NCBI GenBank assembly: GCA_016218045.1
Contig: JACRFB010000026.1
Coordinates: 50,325 to 114,324 of the forward strand
DNA: 64,000 nucleotides
Direction of reading: 5' to 3'
Source of the DNA: Ignavibacteriota bacterium
GTDB taxonomy: Bacteria > Bacteroidota > Ignavibacteria > SZUA-365
Shown here: one piece after another, positions 35,457-45,042 of the stretch
Layout of the letters: each line of letters begins with the position of its first letter
How positions within the stretch are numbered: position 1 is the stretch's first letter
Notes under the pieces: model-generated
Told to the model about the DNA's origin: nothing
Databases searched by the model: none
Seen by the model: the letters and a program-made list of their open reading frames with translations, nothing else
Made by a program: the position numbers and the translations under genes

Positions 35457-37757
35457 ATGAAACAGCACATGAAAAAAACACCCATTCGTATTGTATTCGC
35501 TCTATGCCTGCTCGCCCTGGCGGCTGCGCGCCTCGATGCCGGAACACCGGAAACCCTCGGCGGCGGCGTGTCGGGCTTTGTGACGGACAAGGAGACCGGC
35601 GAAACCCTCGTCGGTGCGACGGTGCGCCTGAAAGGCACGTCACTCGGCACTGTGACAAACAAAAGCGGCTTCTACGCGATTGCAGGACTCGGCGCGGGCA
35701 CCTACACCATGGTTGTCAGTTTTGTGGGATATCAGAAGCAGGAAATGGTGGTGACGCTGGGTGACGCCGAATCGAAAAAGATCAATGTGATACTCCTGCC
35801 TGAAGCCCTGCGCGGCAAGGAAGTGGTGGTGGTGGGAAACCGCTTCGAGACCGACAGGCAGATAACCGTCAGCCATGTCAACATTCCTGCGGCGCAGATA
35901 CAGCAGATCCGCATCGGCGGTGAAGCCGACGTGTTCCGCTCCATCCAATATCTGCCCGGCGTGCTTGCATCGTCGCAGATTTCGAGCGGCCTGTATATAC
36001 GCGGCGGCTCGCCCGATCAGACGCTTGTCCTGCTCGACGGGTCCACCGTCTACAATCCCTCGCACCTCTTCGGTTTCTTCTCCACCTTCAATACCGATGC
36101 GATAAAGGACGTCGATCTCATCAAGGGCGGGTACCCGGCGGAGTACGGCGGCCGTCTTTCGGCGGTGCTGGATCTTGTACAGAAGGACGGCAATCAGAAC
36201 CAGATCGAAGGACTCGCGTCGGTCGGACTCATCTCGTCGAAGCTCTCCATGCAGGGGCCGGTCGGAAACGGGTCGTGGTTCATCGGAGGCCGGCGCACCT
36301 ACATCGATGCACTGACGAGTATGCTCGAATCGGCCGAGGATCCGCTTCCGGACTATTACTTCTACGATGCGAACGCAAAGATCTCGCAGAGTCTGGGCTC
36401 GTCCGACAAGGTGTTCCTGAGCGGTTTCGCGGGGAAGGACCAGCTCGACATCGACAACAATTCGGGATTCAACGGCAGCATGGGCATACGCAACACCGCC
36501 GCCGCCTCGCGCTGGACACACGTCTTCGGCGAGAATCTTTTCTCGGTGCTGAACCTCAGTTGGAGCGAATACTCGAACAGTTTCCGCACAGCGTCTGCCG
36601 GGTGGGAGACCCGCGTCGAAAACGGCATCGAGGACTACACGCTCAAGGGCAACCTCGAGTGGTTCGTCACTCCCTCGTTCACGCTGAAGTCGGGTTTCGA
36701 AGGCACACACTACCTCTTCACCTACCTGCAGAACTTCACCGGCAACGCCGACTCGGCCATCGCCGAAGGCACGCGTGAAACCGGGCGCATGAATCTTCGC
36801 GCCGACGACAACACACTTGCCGCCTACGTGCAGGGCAACATGCACCTCACGGATCTGCTCTCGGTGCAGTTCGGCCTGCGCGGCAACTGGTACGAGCTGC
36901 GCGACATCGTCAAACTCGATCCGCGCTTCTCCCTGCGCTGGCAGGCCCAGTACAACCTTGCGCTGAAGGCCTCGTGGGGCATGTACCATCAGTACTTCCG
37001 TCTCGCGTCCCTGCCCGACTTCAGCTTCTTCGACACCTGGCTGCCCACCGATTCCACCGTCAATCCGTCTCACGCGGTACACTACGTTCTGGGCGTGGAA
37101 AGTCAGCCCGTCGAGGGATACGATCTGAACATCGATCTGTACTACAAGACGATGCATCACCTGAGCGAGCTGAACATGTTCGCGACCACGGGCCGCGATG
37201 TGGCCGACTTCTTCTATGACGGGCGCGGCGAGGCCTTCGGCATCGAGCTGTTTCTGCAGAAAAAAATAGGACGGCTGACAGGTTGGGCGGGATACGCGCT
37301 CGGCTTCATGAACCGGCAATTCGATCGTATCAATCGCGGCGCGTGGTTCCGTCCGCGCTGGGACCGGCGGCACGACGTCAAAATCGTGGCCATGTACCAG
37401 ATCGACGAGTCGTGGGATGTCGGCGCGACGTTTACGTTCCAATCCGGCCAGTCGTACACCGGCATGACCTCGCGTGTGCAAAGCTCCATCCCCGGCGACG
37501 ATATCAGTGTCGGTGTGACGATGCCGGCCGACAGATACGGTCTGCGTCTCCCGCCCTCGCATCAGCTCAATATCAACGTGAACTACAACACCACGGTGTT
37601 CGGTCTCCCCGCAAAAATTCTGCTCGACATCTACAACGTGTATTCGCGGCGCGATATCTGGTTCCGGTACTACAACACCGACGGCGACGTCACCACCGTC
37701 GAGGACGTGCGTCTGTTGCCGATACTCCCGAGTCTTGCCATCGAAGTGAAGTTCTGA
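35457..37757 (+). CDS. TonB-dependent receptor with carboxypeptidase-regulatory-like domain
   Basis: 766 aa. A signal peptide is followed by a carboxypeptidase-D regulatory-like domain (about 38-115: SGFVTDKETGETLVGATVRLKGTSLGTVTNKSG), a plug (about 125-240: VFRSIQYLPGVLASSQISSGLYIRGGSPDQTLVLLDG) and a large outer-membrane barrel. This layout is typical of Bacteroidota nutrient or siderophore importers of the type paired with DUF4249 lipoproteins. The downstream DUF4249 gene starts 7 bp after the stop, so the two form a transport unit. The substrate is unknown. AGGGA precedes the ATG at 35457; ATG at 35469 is also possible. Confidence 0.88.
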   Translation: MKQHMKKTPIRIVFALCLLALAAARLDAGTPETLGGGVSGFVTDKETGETLVGATVRLKGTSLGTVTNKSGFYAIAGLGAGTYTMVVSFVGYQKQEMVVTLGDAESKKINVILLPEALRGKEVVVVGNRFETDRQITVSHVNIPAAQIQQIRIGGEADVFRSIQYLPGVLASSQISSGLYIRGGSPDQTLVLLDGSTVYNPSHLFGFFSTFNTDAIKDVDLIKGGYPAEYGGRLSAVLDLVQKDGNQNQIEGLASVGLISSKLSMQGPVGNGSWFIGGRRTYIDALTSMLESAEDPLPDYYFYDANAKISQSLGSSDKVFLSGFAGKDQLDIDNNSGFNGSMGIRNTAAASRWTHVFGENLFSVLNLSWSEYSNSFRTASAGWETRVENGIEDYTLKGNLEWFVTPSFTLKSGFEGTHYLFTYLQNFTGNADSAIAEGTRETGRMNLRADDNTLAAYVQGNMHLTDLLSVQFGLRGNWYELRDIVKLDPRFSLRWQAQYNLALKASWGMYHQYFRLASLPDFSFFDTWLPTDSTVNPSHAVHYVLGVESQPVEGYDLNIDLYYKTMHHLSELNMFATTGRDVADFFYDGRGEAFGIELFLQKKIGRLTGWAGYALGFMNRQFDRINRGAWFRPRWDRRHDVKIVAMYQIDESWDVGATFTFQSGQSYTGMTSRVQSSIPGDDISVGVTMPADRYGLRLPPSHQLNINVNYNTTVFGLPAKILLDIYNVYSRRDIWFRYYNTDGDVTTVEDVRLLPILPSLAIEVKF

Positions 37758-37764
37758 GGCCGCC

Positions 37765-38694
37765 ATGCAATCATACACATACTCCACAACCCCGTTCCTC
37801 TCCGTGCCGCTGTTACTGAAACGCGCCGCCGTCGTCTTTTCCGCCCTCGTGCTTCTTTTTGTCGCAAGCGCCTGCGAAGACACACCGCCCAGCGCCTATG
37901 TGCCCGTGCCGTATGTCGAGGCGTATCTGTTTGTCGACGCGCCTATCGAGGGTGTCACCGTGCTGATGTCGCAGTCGTTGGGCGCCCCGTACAATCACGC
38001 ATCCGCGGTGGTGCGTGATGCGCAGATCACCGTCGCGGCCGACGGAATCGACTACCCGCTCGTGTTTCGCGAAACGTCCGACGGGGGCGCGTACGCCTTT
38101 CCCGACACGAGTGTGAAGGTGAAGCCTGGCACCACGTACACACTCACTGTGCGGCTGAAGGACGGGGCGGTGTGTACGGGCGAAACTGTCACGCCGCAGC
38201 GCATCGGGTGGACGCGATTCCCGTACTCGACACTGCAGTATCCGAGCGATACCACCAAACTGCCGTCACCCGATTCGCTGCGCATCGCCTGGTCCGCGGG
38301 CAGCAACGCGGAGTTCCTGATCCGCGTGCGCTGTCTCGACACGCTCGCCTACGGCGCGCTGCTGCAGCCCCCGACCGGCGAGGAAAACAGCCGCACCAAC
38401 AACCTCGACGATTTCGAGACGCCCGAGACGCCCACGTTTTACGGCACCGCGCGCTGGGGCTACCTGCAGGCCACCTCGGCGCCGACGGTGTGGAATGTGT
38501 TCAAATGGCACGGACGTAATGAGGTGGCTATCATCGCGCCCGACAAACATTTTCTGAACTGGTTCAAACTCACACGTTTCAGCGGCGCGCCGCAGTACAA
38601 CGAGGAGTTCTCGAACATCCGCGGCGGTACCGGTGTGTTCGGGTCCGCCGCAAGCGCGACGCGCGAAGTGTTTCTGTTCAAGCGGCAGAAGTAA
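37765..38694 (+). CDS. DUF4249 lipoprotein, partner of the TonB receptor
   Basis: 309 aa. N-terminal leader with lipobox LFVASAC (Cys37). Family features: YVEAYLFVDAPIEGVTVLMSQSLGAP, a central Ig-like part (YTLTVRLKDGAVCTGETVTPQRI) and a C-terminal GNxxxF-like region. DUF4249 lipoproteins regularly sit downstream of TonB receptors in Bacteroidota and probably act at the receptor as a surface lid or ligand binder. Co-translated with the receptor (7-bp gap). Confidence 0.82.
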   Translation: MQSYTYSTTPFLSVPLLLKRAAVVFSALVLLFVASACEDTPPSAYVPVPYVEAYLFVDAPIEGVTVLMSQSLGAPYNHASAVVRDAQITVAADGIDYPLVFRETSDGGAYAFPDTSVKVKPGTTYTLTVRLKDGAVCTGETVTPQRIGWTRFPYSTLQYPSDTTKLPSPDSLRIAWSAGSNAEFLIRVRCLDTLAYGALLQPPTGEENSRTNNLDDFETPETPTFYGTARWGYLQATSAPTVWNVFKWHGRNEVAIIAPDKHFLNWFKLTRFSGAPQYNEEFSNIRGGTGVFGSAASATREVFLFKRQK

Positions 38695-38714
38695 AGGACC
38701 AGCAGGTCCGATAC

Positions 38715-41700
38715 TCAGCGCGCAAGCACAAGCATCGACGTGTGTACGCCGCCGCCGGTGCTGAGCACGAGGCGGTACACGCCGTTTGGTTCGTCGCCCG
38801 CGATGAAGCTGCGCGTATGATAACCGGCCGCCAGCACCGCGTCTTCCAGGCGCCGCACGAGGCGGCCGTTTGCATCGTACACGTCGAGAGTCACCGCGTC
38901 CGCGCGCGGGATCGAGAACACGATCTCGGTCTTTGTGGTGAACGGATTCGGGAATGTGGAGTGCAGGACCACGGAGGCCGGCACACGGAAGGCGACCGTG
39001 ACGACGGGGCTGTAGTCGAAGGAGCCGTCGCGGTCCACTACCCGGAGCCGGTACTGCACCGCTTCCGTTTCGGGTGGTGCCGCGTCGGTGAAGGAATACG
39101 AGCCGGGTCTGTCGCTGCTGCCGCGCGCGTCCACGGATCCCACCTCGTCCCAGGCCGTCAGACCCGGCGCCGCGCGGCGTTCGACCACAAAGCGGAAGCT
39201 GTTTAATTCCGACACCGTGGTCCAGCGCAGCATCACGCCGCGCGACACACGCTCGGCGGTGAAGTCCGCCATTTCGACGGGCAGCGGCGACGAGGGATCC
39301 CCGACCGCGAAGGGGCCGAACGACGAGACACTCGTGGCGCTGCGTGTGTACGGATTTGAACCGCCGGCCGCCGCATACGTGGTGATGGCCGACCAGGAGC
39401 CGCTGTAGCGCGTAATCGCCGAACTGCTTCGTGTGAACAGCGGCGTTTCGTTGATGCCGTTCCACTGCAGGAGGACGGTGGCTGTTGATCCGCCCGCGGC
39501 CGCCTCCGCGATATGCCAGGTCTTGCCGACGATGTGTGTGGTGAAGGGACTGCCGCTCGTTCCCGCACTGAGCACACCGTCCGACACACGCACGCGGAAC
39601 TCGTCGGCGGTGCCGGAATTGGTGATGGTCACAGGCGAATAGCGTGCGGCACTGTCGCCCACCGGGAAGAGTATGGCGCCCGTGCGGCCGCCGGATCCGA
39701 TGCCCGCCTGCCGCAATTCACCGCTGCCGTCGGTGACGATAAACGCCGAGGAACTTCCTCCGGAAATGCTGCCGGTTGCCGCGATGGACAGGTTGTTCGA
39801 ACCCAGGACGATTGTACCGTTCACGAGATTCAGCACGTTGTCCACGGTCACCGCCCCCGCGAGTGATGTCGACGTTGCGTTGTCGTAGGACAGGCGGTCG
39901 AGTGTCAGGGCGGGGATGGACGCGGGCGGCGTGGTGGAGGACGGAATAAACACCGTGTCGCCGGCCGTCGGAACGGCACAGGGCGCGTCCCAGTTGCCCG
40001 CGGTACTCCAGGCCGTCGAAACGGCACCGGTCCACGTCAGCGTGGTAGGATTGGTGGGATGTGTGGTGAGCACCATTGCGTCGGAGCTGAAGCAGCCGTT
40101 TGTATCCGTGACTGTCACGGTGTACGTGGTGGTCGACGACGGCGAGGCCTTCGGATACGAGACGACGGAACGGCTCAGGCCCGCGCTGGGCGACCACTCG
40201 TACATCTTCGGTTGCCAGATGAATTTTGCGATGGGCCTGTACGGTGTAATTGATGCGGCCGATGCGCCGCAGCCCCCGGTTCCTCCCACAAAAGTGGAAC
40301 GATACGACGACAGCGTGAAGGGTAGATTCACATGCACGAGATACGCGCTGGCCGAGGGTGTGCCGGAATTGTTGAAGCAGGTCTCGAGAATCAGATTGCT
40401 TGTGCCGTCCCACAGAAACGGCGTGTCGAAGTACAGCGTGTCCCAGCGCGCGAGAGGTGTGTACGAGGTCATGGACAGCACGGGAGTCATCCCCGAACGG
40501 AATCCCGTGCTCAGCGATGTGTCCGTGGTGTTTTTCATCGAGACGGAGAACGACGACATCGCCTTGGTGCCGCTGGTCGATGACACCTGCAGCGCCACCG
40601 CGGTGATGTACCCCTTCTTCACGCCCGCCGCGCTGAGTTCGGATTTCATGTAGAGCATCTGCGTACGCTCGTCCTCGACGGTCGTGTTGTACGGGATGGA
40701 GGAACTGACGCCGATGCTGGTGCCTACCGTGGAAATCGAGTCGGTCGTTGCCGTGCCGATACGCACCGAATCGCCGATGCAGATGTCCTTGTCCGCCCCC
40801 GCTGACGCTGTCGGGGCGCTGCTCACAGTGACGGTCAGCGTGTCGTTCTGCGTGAGGCAGGTTCCGTTTGTGACAGAGACATAGTACGATGTGGTACTCG
40901 CGGGGGAGACCGTCTTTGTTGCAAGCGTGTCGCCCGCCCCCGTGCTCCACAGATACGTGATGCCGCCGTAGGCGCGAAGGTCCACCGATCCGCCCGTGCA
41001 GATCGTGGTATCGCGGCCGGCATTTGCCCGGATCTGCGTCATGCGCGGATACGTGCAGACGTCGGCGGTCATGCTGCGCCGCAGCACCGCGTTTGCGGCG
41101 GCGGTGTCGTTGCTCGCCAGGGTGCGCTTCGTGGCGCCCGCGCCGATCGAGTAGTGCATCACCACGCTCGAGTTGATGACGTGCGCGAGTTGATGTCCGT
41201 GGCCGAGTTCGTGCAGGGCGACGGACTCGAAATCGTACTGCGAGCCGCCGGGTGCTCCCGTTGCATAGTACCAACTCGTTCCGCTGTCGAACACGATGTC
41301 GAGTTCCGTCACATACGCGGCGGAATCGCTGCCGCATTTCACGAGGGACCAGTAGGAGGAACAACGGCCAAGCACCCCGGAGGGCAGTTCGGTGCCGACA
41401 TCAAAACGGATGACGTTGATGCCGTCGTAGGCGATGCTGTCGGCGCCGGTTGTCGGACCGATATCCCAGTTTATTCCGCCCGATACGTTTGTGCCGCAGC
41501 GCCAGGTTTTGAATGCGCGGAGAAAGGCGTCCTGCGCTGACGTGAAACCTTTGAACGCCGGGGTCATCTGCCAGGTCAACCCGCCGTTCGGATTGTCGGT
41601 GATGAAGCGTGTCGGATGCGAATTGCCCGTAAAGGTCGCCGCGAGCAGGGCGTATGGAACGGTCAGCGTGGCCGCGCTGGTTACCGAATCCGGATCGCTG

Positions 41701-42530
41701 TTGAAGACACGAATCGTACCCGTGCCCGCCTTGCTCGGCACTTCCACCGTGATCGACGTCGCGCTCCACGAGGTGTATTGCGCGGACGCGGCGCTGATGT
41801 ATGTCGTGCCGCCGTCGTCGGCGTTTTTGAATCGCACCGTGCCGGATCCGCGCGACGCGTTGTAGTTTGTGCCCGTGATCGTGATGGTGCTGTCCTGCCC
41901 GGCGGAACGGTTGGCCGGTGTAAACGAACTGATCGTCGGCGTGGCGAGAAGGGCCTTCTGTTTCGGATTCGTCTGTCCGAAATTCAGAACCAGCGGCGCG
42001 ATCACGCGCGGCGTTTCGCCGGTGAGGCGTGTGACGGCGTTGCGAAGATCGGTGCTGTATGATGCGTATGACATAAACGGACCGCCCGCGCTGCCGTCGC
42101 GATCGTAACGGACAAAACCCTGCAGACTTGCGTACACCATCATGCTGCGCCCGCTGTTTGTCGCGAGGATGCCCGGGATCCGCGAGGGTTCGCAGAAAAA
42201 CAGGCCCGCATCACCCGGCTCGAGCTCGAGCGTCTCGGTGAGATGCATGTGTACGTCCCCCACGGTTCCGCCTTCCGTGATGATCTCCATTTCCGTGCCC
42301 GTGAATCCGCCGCGGAACACGGTGCTCACCTGAAGGAGGTTGGATGTGTAGATGCGCGCCCGCGCCGCATCCCAGTACGACGACTGTGCGGTGATACGTC
42401 CCTCGACGATCATGGCCGACTTCGTCACCTTTTCCTCAAGTGTGACGGGACGGAGCTGGGCGTGGCCGACTGCCGCTGCAAGCAGCAGGAGGGCTGTGAT
42501 GGTGAAGCAGGTCTGTATTCGTCTGCGCAT
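38715..42530 (-). CDS. Secreted metzincin-type metalloprotease with IPT and T9SS sorting domains
   Basis: 1271 aa. Signal peptide to about residue 27. An IPT/TIG-like domain lies near 195-290 (TISSFTPANRSAGQDSTITITG). The catalytic domain carries HELGHGHQLAH (His440, Glu441, His444, His450) and a Met-turn at Met458 (SSVVMHYSIG), which defines a metzincin, matrixin-like. The usual Gly of HExxHxxGxxH is replaced by Gln447. Long Ig-like and PKD-like repeats follow (STTSYYVSVTNGTC, STTTYTVTVTDTNGC). The end is a T9SS type A sorting domain (STFPNPFTTKTEIVFSIP...). Extracellular proteolysis is expected. GAGGAAC precedes the ATG at 42530. Confidence 0.82.
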   Translation of the reverse strand: MRRRIQTCFTITALLLLAAAVGHAQLRPVTLEEKVTKSAMIVEGRITAQSSYWDAARARIYTSNLLQVSTVFRGGFTGTEMEIITEGGTVGDVHMHLTETLELEPGDAGLFFCEPSRIPGILATNSGRSMMVYASLQGFVRYDRDGSAGGPFMSYASYSTDLRNAVTRLTGETPRVIAPLVLNFGQTNPKQKALLATPTISSFTPANRSAGQDSTITITGTNYNASRGSGTVRFKNADDGGTTYISAASAQYTSWSATSITVEVPSKAGTGTIRVFNSDPDSVTSAATLTVPYALLAATFTGNSHPTRFITDNPNGGLTWQMTPAFKGFTSAQDAFLRAFKTWRCGTNVSGGINWDIGPTTGADSIAYDGINVIRFDVGTELPSGVLGRCSSYWSLVKCGSDSAAYVTELDIVFDSGTSWYYATGAPGGSQYDFESVALHELGHGHQLAHVINSSVVMHYSIGAGATKRTLASNDTAAANAVLRRSMTADVCTYPRMTQIRANAGRDTTICTGGSVDLRAYGGITYLWSTGAGDTLATKTVSPASTTSYYVSVTNGTCLTQNDTLTVTVSSAPTASAGADKDICIGDSVRIGTATTDSISTVGTSIGVSSSIPYNTTVEDERTQMLYMKSELSAAGVKKGYITAVALQVSSTSGTKAMSSFSVSMKNTTDTSLSTGFRSGMTPVLSMTSYTPLARWDTLYFDTPFLWDGTSNLILETCFNNSGTPSASAYLVHVNLPFTLSSYRSTFVGGTGGCGASAASITPYRPIAKFIWQPKMYEWSPSAGLSRSVVSYPKASPSSTTTYTVTVTDTNGCFSSDAMVLTTHPTNPTTLTWTGAVSTAWSTAGNWDAPCAVPTAGDTVFIPSSTTPPASIPALTLDRLSYDNATSTSLAGAVTVDNVLNLVNGTIVLGSNNLSIAATGSISGGSSSAFIVTDGSGELRQAGIGSGGRTGAILFPVGDSAARYSPVTITNSGTADEFRVRVSDGVLSAGTSGSPFTTHIVGKTWHIAEAAAGGSTATVLLQWNGINETPLFTRSSSAITRYSGSWSAITTYAAAGGSNPYTRSATSVSSFGPFAVGDPSSPLPVEMADFTAERVSRGVMLRWTTVSELNSFRFVVERRAAPGLTAWDEVGSVDARGSSDRPGSYSFTDAAPPETEAVQYRLRVVDRDGSFDYSPVVTVAFRVPASVVLHSTFPNPFTTKTEIVFSIPRADAVTLDVYDANGRLVRRLEDAVLAAGYHTRSFIAGDEPNGVYRLVLSTGGGVHTSMLVLAR

Positions 42531-42668
42531 GGTTGTTCCTCGCATTCTATAACCGACAGGTACAGCAAGGCAGAGCGCGAAGATTGTCTCACGTGCTGCG
42601 GTGCTGCGGCGGCGGTTTCAATGCGCAAAAAGTAGCAAAAAAATACGGATGATGCAGAGACGTTTTTC

Positions 42669-44186
42669 TTATATCATGAAAAAGTTGCTCGCGACGATCC
42701 AGCCGAGGGCCGCGCCGGCGCACACGCACACGATGTTCACTGCATCATTGCCCATAAAGGCCACGCCGCGTGAATGCGTCGTTTTTGCTCCGCAGTGCTC
42801 GCGTTTCTCCGTGTCCGATCCGCACACGGTGCAGGTGTACCGCGCCTGCACCGATGCGCCCAGCACGCTGTCGATGATGGAAGCGAACGCCCCCGCGGCG
42901 ACGAGTCCCGCGAGCAGGGACCACGGCACCGCGTCCATCCCGAGCATGACGGTCCCCAGGGTGCTCACAACTGCCGCTCCCGCGATTCCGCCGAGAGTAC
43001 CCAATACCGACACGGCACCCGAGCTGCCCCGCGGTGAGGGGCGGAAGGTCAGGATGTTGCGCGGAAGACCGCGCGCGAGTCCGCCAATTTCCGTTCCCCA
43101 TGTGTCCGCCGTCGCCGCGGCGACGGAGCCGAGAAAGGCGAGGTACCAGCGCGGATCGGGAAACACCACATGCGCGAGCGCGAGGAGGCCGCCGATGCCT
43201 CCGTTTGCGGCCACCTGCCACATGTCGCGCGCGCCCGTTTTTTCGATCAGCGTGTCCATGCCGCTCTTGCGCGTGCGCCCGGCGCGGGAAAGGAAACTCG
43301 AGAGCAGGAAAAAAGCGAGTATCGGCAGCGCCCACAGCCATCCCCCCGTTCCATACACGATAACAGCCAGCAGGTAGGTCGCTGCCGCGCCGGAGGGCGA
43401 GAGCAGGCGCAGGCGCACGGAGACGGCCGCTGTCAGGAGGCCGAACATGGTGGCCTCGATGAATTGTGCGGCCGATGCGGAGGCATCGGATCCGCCCCAT
43501 ATCCACAGCCCCGCCGCGACGGCGAAGGGCACGGTGATGTTGTCGAGTCCGCGCGACGAGATCGCCTCCCACACGGTGGCGAAGACTGCGAGACTGATGC
43601 AGAACAGGATCAGGAGCAGCGTCTGTCCCGACGCGGCGGGCAGCAAACCCGCCGGCGACGTCATATGAGCGATGGCCAATGCGCCGCATGAAACGAGGAA
43701 CATGGCGGCGGAACCCTGCAGCGATTTTGTATCGGACCCGAGACGGTATTCGCGCGGACGCCTGATGCTCTCACCCACGGCCGCCGCCGCTCCGTCGCCC
43801 AGCGCCAGCACCAGCATTGCCGCAACAACAATGTCGGGCCGGCTTTCCCAGAACAGGAGCGCCAGCCCGAGCAGGGCCGCGGGGTAATAGACGGTGCCGA
43901 AGGAGCGGCGCTGTGAATGGTGCACTGCGCGCAGCACACCGAAGTGATAGGCCGCCGTATTGACCAGGATGAACACCAGCGACAGCAGCACTATCGGCAG
44001 TGCGCGTGTAAAAAGACCAGGGCCGAAGGCGATCAGAATGCCCGTGCCGATGTGCACCGATTTTCGTGCAATCTCGGGCGCAAAACCAAAACGTTTGTGC
44101 AGGAGTTCGACCAGGGCCAGCAGAGCGAGGATGCTGCCGGCGAGAATGGCGAGATTCCGTATTTCAATGGCGGATAGGAAAGGCAT
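42669..44186 (-). CDS. Fused dolichol/phytol kinase-like and DUF92 (VTE6-like) membrane protein
   Basis: 505 aa with many membrane helices. Residues 1-215 resemble the CTP-dependent dolichol/phytol kinase family (RKSVHIGTGILIAFGPG, GDGAAAAVGESI, KSLQGSAAMF). Residues 235-505 resemble DUF92/TMEM19 (ATYLLAVIVYGTGG, ATADTWGTEIGGLARG, GSSGAVSVLGTLGGIAGA, CTVCGSDTEKREHC, GNDAVNIVC). In plants VTE5 phosphorylates phytol and the DUF92 protein VTE6 phosphorylates phytyl phosphate, so one polypeptide here may convert an isoprenoid alcohol to its diphosphate. Substrate (phytol, geranylgeraniol or other) is inference; menaquinone side-chain salvage would fit the genome. Confidence 0.75.
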   Translation of the reverse strand: MPFLSAIEIRNLAILAGSILALLALVELLHKRFGFAPEIARKSVHIGTGILIAFGPGLFTRALPIVLLSLVFILVNTAAYHFGVLRAVHHSQRRSFGTVYYPAALLGLALLFWESRPDIVVAAMLVLALGDGAAAAVGESIRRPREYRLGSDTKSLQGSAAMFLVSCGALAIAHMTSPAGLLPAASGQTLLLILFCISLAVFATVWEAISSRGLDNITVPFAVAAGLWIWGGSDASASAAQFIEATMFGLLTAAVSVRLRLLSPSGAAATYLLAVIVYGTGGWLWALPILAFFLLSSFLSRAGRTRKSGMDTLIEKTGARDMWQVAANGGIGGLLALAHVVFPDPRWYLAFLGSVAAATADTWGTEIGGLARGLPRNILTFRPSPRGSSGAVSVLGTLGGIAGAAVVSTLGTVMLGMDAVPWSLLAGLVAAGAFASIIDSVLGASVQARYTCTVCGSDTEKREHCGAKTTHSRGVAFMGNDAVNIVCVCAGAALGWIVASNFFMI

Positions 44187-44232
44187 CGGCTGCGGATCGT
44201 GATTGAATGATAGCGCCTAACGTACGGAAACG

Positions 44233-44261
44233 AAAAACGCCCCGGAACCCGGGGCGTTTTT
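44233..44261. terminator. Bidirectional terminator
   Basis: Perfect 13-bp stem aaaaacgccccgg/ccggggcgttttt with a 3-nt loop and T-runs on both strands. It ends the HFVSDP gene on the minus strand (stop 44283, 21 bp away). Confidence 0.92.
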
Positions 44262-44282
44262 CCATGCGGGAACAGCGTGTTT

Positions 44283-44987
44283 TTACAGTCCGCCCATCGG
44301 GACGGCCGTCTGATACAGCTTGTCCTTTTCGGCCTGCCAGTATTCGCCGGTGACCTTGCCGCCGGTTGCGCTGATGAATGCCACACCCGTGGCCTGCGTC
44401 TTCACGAAGTCTGTCGGCTTCAGGATCTTCTTGCCGTTGGCCTTCACGAGTTCGTGGGCCTTGCCGAGTTCGCGGCCGTTGTCATCGTAAAACTTCACGT
44501 CGATGGTCACGTCGCGGCCGTCGCTGTTCGAGAGCACCAGATATGCCTCGACGCCCTTGTCGGCCACAAAATGCGGACACACGAGCTTGCCGTATCCCGG
44601 CGCGAGGTAACCGATGGTGGTGGTGTTTTTCCACGCTTCCTTTTTGTAGAACTGCCAGTACTCGGCGTTGATGTACCCGCTCGAGGTGATCTGCACTGTG
44701 CCGTTCACCACCGCGTTGTTCACATACTTGCCGGGATTCAGGTTGAGCTTGCCGAAGGGCTGCACGATTTCCTTGCCTTCGCCGACAAGCTTGCCGTCGT
44801 TGTTGTAGAACTTCATGTTCACGACGGGACCCATGCCGTCGAGATCGGTGATCACCAGATGCGATTCGATGACGCTGGGATCGGACACGAAGTGGTTGAT
44901 GATGAAACTCTTGCCGCCCTGCGCGAAAAGCTCGCCGGTAAAGACCAGGAAAGCGGCAATGACGAGGAACTGCGTTGTTCTATTCAT
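44283..44987 (-). CDS. Secreted protein of two HFVSDP modules
   Basis: 234 aa. Signal peptide MNRTTQFLVIAAFLVFTGELFAQ, then two modules of about 95 residues (25-115 and 125-225) with the shared core NHFVSDPSVIESHLVITDxDG...VNMKFYNNDGKLVGEG...GKLNLNP, then a short TGEYWQ tail. I do not recognise a known family; the alternation of short hydrophobic strands suggests a beta-sandwich. It is a paralogue of the protein encoded 55 bp upstream, which has the same modules plus an OmpA domain, and the pair is probably co-transcribed. AGGAGA precedes the ATG at 44987. Confidence 0.7.
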   Translation of the reverse strand: MNRTTQFLVIAAFLVFTGELFAQGGKSFIINHFVSDPSVIESHLVITDLDGMGPVVNMKFYNNDGKLVGEGKEIVQPFGKLNLNPGKYVNNAVVNGTVQITSSGYINAEYWQFYKKEAWKNTTTIGYLAPGYGKLVCPHFVADKGVEAYLVLSNSDGRDVTIDVKFYDDNGRELGKAHELVKANGKKILKPTDFVKTQATGVAFISATGGKVTGEYWQAEKDKLYQTAVPMGGL

Positions 44988-45042
44988 GATGTCTCCTGCT
45001 TTCAGTCGTGTAAGTGGACGTTGATCGTGATCGTGCGCATGG

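Noticed and set aside
39718..41364. Long alternative frame inside the metalloprotease gene
   Set aside because: His/Arg-rich translation typical of a GC-rich shadow frame; the metalloprotease frame has signal peptide, zinc site and sorting domain.
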